Assembly (NCBI GenBank): GCA_023229135.1 | Contig: JALNZT010000003.1 | Location: 124,001 to 188,000 of the forward strand | From: Bacteroidales bacterium | GTDB taxonomy: Bacteria; Bacteroidota; Bacteroidia; Bacteroidales; F082 | Length of the DNA stretch: 64,000 bases | Direction: 5' to 3' | Shown here: positions 61,070-64,000 of the stretch, one piece after another | Layout of the letters: each line of letters begins with the position of its first letter | Position numbering within the stretch: the stretch's first letter is position 1 | The notes under the pieces: model-generated | Told to the model about the DNA's origin: nothing | Database searches by the model: none | The model's input: the letters and a program-made list of their open reading frames with translations, nothing else | Made by a program: the position numbers and the translations under genes

Positions 61070-62203
61070 ATGAAAGTTTTTTTTACGGTCTTTTTATTAC
61101 TGATTTGCTTTTGGCAAACTGGATTTTCGCAAGGCGGCCCTCCTGCTCCTGCTCATAACTTTCAGTTAGAAACCAGGATTCATGGCGGTGTTTTTCTGCA
61201 ACATCATTTCGAGATGAAGCGCTTCGATGCACACTTTCCGATGATTGAAATTAGCTTACAACGTGCTACTTACGGTCAAAACCAATGGGAAGCCTTGTAC
61301 CGATATCCTATGATCGGGATAAGTTATATTTATGCGGATCTCGGCAATAACAAAGCGCTTGGCAATGCCCACGCCCTGTTTCCGTTTATCAATTTTCCAC
61401 TTAACCGGGATTTGGATAACAGCCTGAATCTAAAACTGGGGCTGGGTTTGGCTTATCTCACCAATAAATTTCATCCTACCGAAAACTATCAAAATTTCGC
61501 GATTGGCTCCCATCTGAATGCCGTGGTTTCCGTTTATTTTGATTTCAGAAAAAAAATCAACCGCAGAAGTAATCTTATCTTGTCAGCAGGCTTGACCCAT
61601 TTTTCAAACGGATCGATGAAAACGCCCAATTTTGGCCTGAATATTTTATCTGTCTCAGCCGGTTATGCTTTCTTCTTGAAAAAGCCGAACCCCTACCTCA
61701 GCCGAAAATTGCTTCCTGAACTCTATAAATTTGAGTTTGATGGCAAAAAATGGCTCTCTGCTGAAGCACAACTTAGTGCCGGGCTAAAAGATATGAGCCA
61801 GGAAACCGGTAAAAGTCATTTTGTTTACAACCTGGCTATCAATGCACTAAAACGCATTTCGATGAAAAGCAAAGTAGGTATCGGACTCGACCTGACGTAT
61901 GACGCCTCAGATAAAGATATCCTCGCTAAAAAAGGTGTCATCTACGAAAAAGGGTGGGACTTGGTTAAGCCGGGCGTAAATTTAGCTTACGAGATGTTGC
62001 TCGACCGCACTTCTTTTCTGTTCAACGTCGGGATGCACCTGGCCGGCGCCGAACGTAGCGAAGGTGATATTTACCAAAAACTAGCTTTAAAACACCTTTT
62101 TACTGACCAACTTTTTGGCACTATCGCCCTGACCGTACATTTTGGAAAAGCAGACTATATCGGCTTTGGCATAGGCTATCGCCTTGATTTTAAATACTAT
62201 TAA
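61070..62203 (+). CDS. Acyloxyacyl hydrolase / PagL-like outer-membrane protein
   Basis: A 377-residue exported protein with leader MKVFFTVFLLLICFWQTGFSQ. The region LTHFSNGSMKTPNFGLNILSVSAGY near residues 175-200 carries the His-x-Ser pair and the following asparagines typical of the lipid A 3-O-deacylase PagL family. The rest is a series of amphipathic beta strands, longer than classical PagL (about 170 residues). It probably trims acyl chains from lipid A in the outer membrane. A start at 61031 is excluded by the promoter; the ATG at 61058 remains possible. Confidence 0.75.
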   Translation: MKVFFTVFLLLICFWQTGFSQGGPPAPAHNFQLETRIHGGVFLQHHFEMKRFDAHFPMIEISLQRATYGQNQWEALYRYPMIGISYIYADLGNNKALGNAHALFPFINFPLNRDLDNSLNLKLGLGLAYLTNKFHPTENYQNFAIGSHLNAVVSVYFDFRKKINRRSNLILSAGLTHFSNGSMKTPNFGLNILSVSAGYAFFLKKPNPYLSRKLLPELYKFEFDGKKWLSAEAQLSAGLKDMSQETGKSHFVYNLAINALKRISMKSKVGIGLDLTYDASDKDILAKKGVIYEKGWDLVKPGVNLAYEMLLDRTSFLFNVGMHLAGAERSEGDIYQKLALKHLFTDQLFGTIALTVHFGKADYIGFGIGYRLDFKYY

Positions 62204-62207
62204 CGCT

Positions 62208-62945
62208 ATGAAATCAATTTCATTTTTCGCTTTGGCTTTGCTTTCCCTGCTACTGAGCTTTGGTTGCAGCAAAAGTCCGGGCGATTGCTTTACCAGCACT
62301 GGCGAGGCTACCACGGTAGAACGTTCGATAGCTGATTTCACAGGGATTTTGATGCTGGATAATATTGACGTTGAGTTGATTAAAGGCAATTTACCAAGGG
62401 TTGAAGTAACCGCCGGCGAGCATATTATTGACAATATCCTCACCGAAGTTATTGACTCGGAACTTCAAATAAAAAACTTAAACACCTGCAATTTTGTGCG
62501 CAACTACAACAAGCCGATAAAAGTAAAAGTATATTTCCAACAAATTGATAGCCTGGAATACCGCTCTAATGGTAATTTGGTCTGCCAGAATCCCTTAACT
62601 ACCGATACTTTTAGAATTGATATTTACGAAGGCGCAGGACGCATTGAGCTTGAGTTGAATACAGCCGTTTCTTACTTAAATTTTCATTACGGAACAGCCG
62701 AGCTGATTGTCAGTGGATTTTCGCAGGTCAACTATATTTATCAGGCCAGTTATGGCCCGATTGATGCCCGAAATTTGAAGACGGGTTTTAATTACTTAGA
62801 AAATAAAAGCACCAACAATTGTTATGTGCAGGCCGAAGTGGTTCTTGGCGTAACCATCAGCAGTATAGGGAATGTATATTATTGGGGCAATCCGCAAATC
62901 GATTTGAATGGATCAGGAAGTGGACAGCTTTTGCGCGGACAATAA
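62208..62945 (+). CDS. DUF2807 (head GIN) lipoprotein
   Basis: A 245-residue lipoprotein with leader KSISFFALALLSLLLSFGCSK and a lipobox cysteine near residue 21. The body is the DUF2807 beta-helix-like domain, with GILMLDNIDVELIKGNLPRVEV, DNILTEVIDSELQIKNLN and repeated hydrophobic strands such as IELELNTAVSYLNFHYGTAELIVSGFSQVNY. The function is unknown. The start at 62208 was chosen because it gives the leader and follows the upstream stop by four bases, so the gene is cotranscribed with the PagL-like gene. Confidence 0.85.
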   Translation: MKSISFFALALLSLLLSFGCSKSPGDCFTSTGEATTVERSIADFTGILMLDNIDVELIKGNLPRVEVTAGEHIIDNILTEVIDSELQIKNLNTCNFVRNYNKPIKVKVYFQQIDSLEYRSNGNLVCQNPLTTDTFRIDIYEGAGRIELELNTAVSYLNFHYGTAELIVSGFSQVNYIYQASYGPIDARNLKTGFNYLENKSTNNCYVQAEVVLGVTISSIGNVYYWGNPQIDLNGSGSGQLLRGQ

Positions 62946-62954
62946 AGCAATATT

Positions 62955-64000
62955 CTATTGTAGTTCAATACGATAGATGACTTTTGTTTGTGATGTGATT
63001 TTAAAACTATCGTCAATTCTATGGCCAATCAGCCATACAATCTGATCGTCAGCAGTGAGCAGTAAAAAACTGTTTCGCTTCTCCAGCTCACTAAATTTAT
63101 TATCAATAAAATAATCGCTTAAAAGTTTTGATCCTTTCATTCCCAGTGGTTTAAAACGATCACCTTCCTGCCATTTTCTTATTTTTAATGGAAATTTTAA
63201 ACGGTCAAAGTCCAATACAGCCAAATCGGAATGCTTTTCAAGCACGAAATTATCATCGCGTTCCAATTTTTTGATTGCTAACGAAATTGGTTTTTCAAGC
63301 TGGTTTTGATTTTCTGTTATAAGCCATTCCGAAGGCTCAAAATCTTCAGTTGATTTGGGTAGGATCTCCAGGAAATCTCGTTCTACCAAAAGCTCGTGGC
63401 TAAGGCTATAAAACCGCTTCCCGAATTGATTGCAGTTCACAACACCCTGAACCTGAGCTATATTAAAGTTATATGACTTTAAAAACCTATACAATAAAAC
63501 CTGCGGTTGAGGAAATTCATCCAGCTTTTCTCTATCAATGCGCGTAACTGAATTCGCGTGAGAAACCATGCTTTCAAGTGCCTGATCTTCCAGAAAATGC
63601 AGCAAAGATTCTTCACCGGCGAGGATGTTTGTTGATTCGCTGATTTTGTCCAAAAACTGCTTATCAATTTGATTTAAAGCAGGCAACAACTTATGTCTGA
63701 TGTGATTGCGCAAATATTTGGTTTCACTGTTGGTGTGGTCTTCGCGCCATTGCAGTTGCTGTTTGTTGGCGTAATCATAAATTTGATCCCTTCCCGTGAA
63801 AAGCAAAGGTCTGGCATAAATTCCGCTTAGCGGCAACATTCCTTTCAGCCCTGAAAGCCCGGATCCGCGCAGTAAATTGATAAAAAAGGTCTCCACCTGA
63901 TCGTCGCGGTGCTGCGCCAAAAGCACTTTCTGAAAACCGTGCAGTTCGCTTAACTCCTCAAACCAGTCAAAACGTAATTCCCGTGCAGCCATCTGAATAG
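62955..64000 (-). CDS. tilS: tRNA(Ile)-lysidine synthase, C-terminal part (cut by window edge)
   Basis: TilS places lysidine on C34 of tRNA-Ile(CAU) so that it reads AUA. About 348 residues are visible; the N-terminal PP-loop lies beyond the right edge. Visible family words are AARELRFDWFEEL, LAQHRDDQVETFFINLLRGSGLSGLKGM, HTNSETKYLRNHIRHKLLP and the C-terminal substrate-binding region with GDRFKPLGMKGSKLLSDYFIDNK. The reading frame is open to the edge. Confidence 0.92.
   Translation of the reverse strand, partial: IQMAARELRFDWFEELSELHGFQKVLLAQHRDDQVETFFINLLRGSGLSGLKGMLPLSGIYARPLLFTGRDQIYDYANKQQLQWREDHTNSETKYLRNHIRHKLLPALNQIDKQFLDKISESTNILAGEESLLHFLEDQALESMVSHANSVTRIDREKLDEFPQPQVLLYRFLKSYNFNIAQVQGVVNCNQFGKRFYSLSHELLVERDFLEILPKSTEDFEPSEWLITENQNQLEKPISLAIKKLERDDNFVLEKHSDLAVLDFDRLKFPLKIRKWQEGDRFKPLGMKGSKLLSDYFIDNKFSELEKRNSFLLLTADDQIVWLIGHRIDDSFKITSQTKVIYRIELQ

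Overview
The window is a 64 kb piece of a Bacteroidota chromosome, most likely from the Bacteroidales or a related order; no genus can be named. Four things point there. At least sixteen genes carry the Bacteroidota -7 promoter box TAnnTTTG and only a few starts have a Shine-Dalgarno-like AGGAGG. Two secreted proteins end in type IX secretion sorting domains, one type A and one type B. Gene orders such as DUF1573-yajC-ybbR-coaE, lpxK-pnp-lpxH and guaB-PPIase-PPIase-surA-moxR are typical of the phylum. A GTG or TTG start, a POT transporter variant and IS4 and RAYT remnants fit as well.

Layout. 1-6088: clpB (cut by the window edge), a KAS III-like enzyme, a CoA-binding protein, a type B T9SS substrate, and the DUF1573-yajC-ybbR-coaE run. 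6089-6939: a repeat field with a 90-bp tandem array of hairpins. 6940-13198 (minus strand): a type A T9SS substrate with a duplicated lectin-like domain, a radical SAM protein, a cruciform-rich spacer, a small membrane protein and a peptide transporter. 13506-15133: ECF sigma factor, a probable anti-sigma protein and a DUF4252 protein. 15134-28671: a second hairpin-repeat block, proS, a low-complexity lipoprotein, an outer-membrane protein, a TPR protein, a zinc-ribbon protein, Nif3, lpxK-pnp-lpxH, a FAD oxidoreductase and gap. 28672-29830: a RAYT-type transposase gene split by a frameshift at an A7 run and surrounded by its own kind of palindromes. 29864-52066: a housekeeping and envelope block holding a dipeptidase, DsbD, a DUF389 protein, valS, a phosphoesterase, guaB, three periplasmic folding factors, MoxR, and a MacB-like exporter that lacks a local ATPase gene.

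52067-58500 is the accessory island. It holds an IS4 remnant, an unlisted 37-residue membrane peptide, a heme-oxygenase-like gene with a Fur/Irr-like dyad over its promoter, an ImmA/IrrE-DUF4411 toxin-antitoxin pair, and a wrecked single-chain restriction-modification gene. The wreck has lost its whole methyltransferase core and has a KilA-N gene lodged in the remainder. Copies of one hairpin family (arms of the form AGTC-N7-GACT) sit before the toxin-antitoxin pair, between it and the wreck, and after the wreck. 58648-64000 returns to core genes: peroxiredoxin, PAP2 phosphatase, mazG, a PagL-like protein, a DUF2807 lipoprotein and tilS (cut by the window edge).

The least ordinary signals are the two unrelated palindrome families (one tied to the RAYT, one to the island), the deletion-plus-insertion mosaic of the restriction gene, and the probable iron-type operator at the heme oxygenase. 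No tRNA, rRNA or CRISPR array was recognised.
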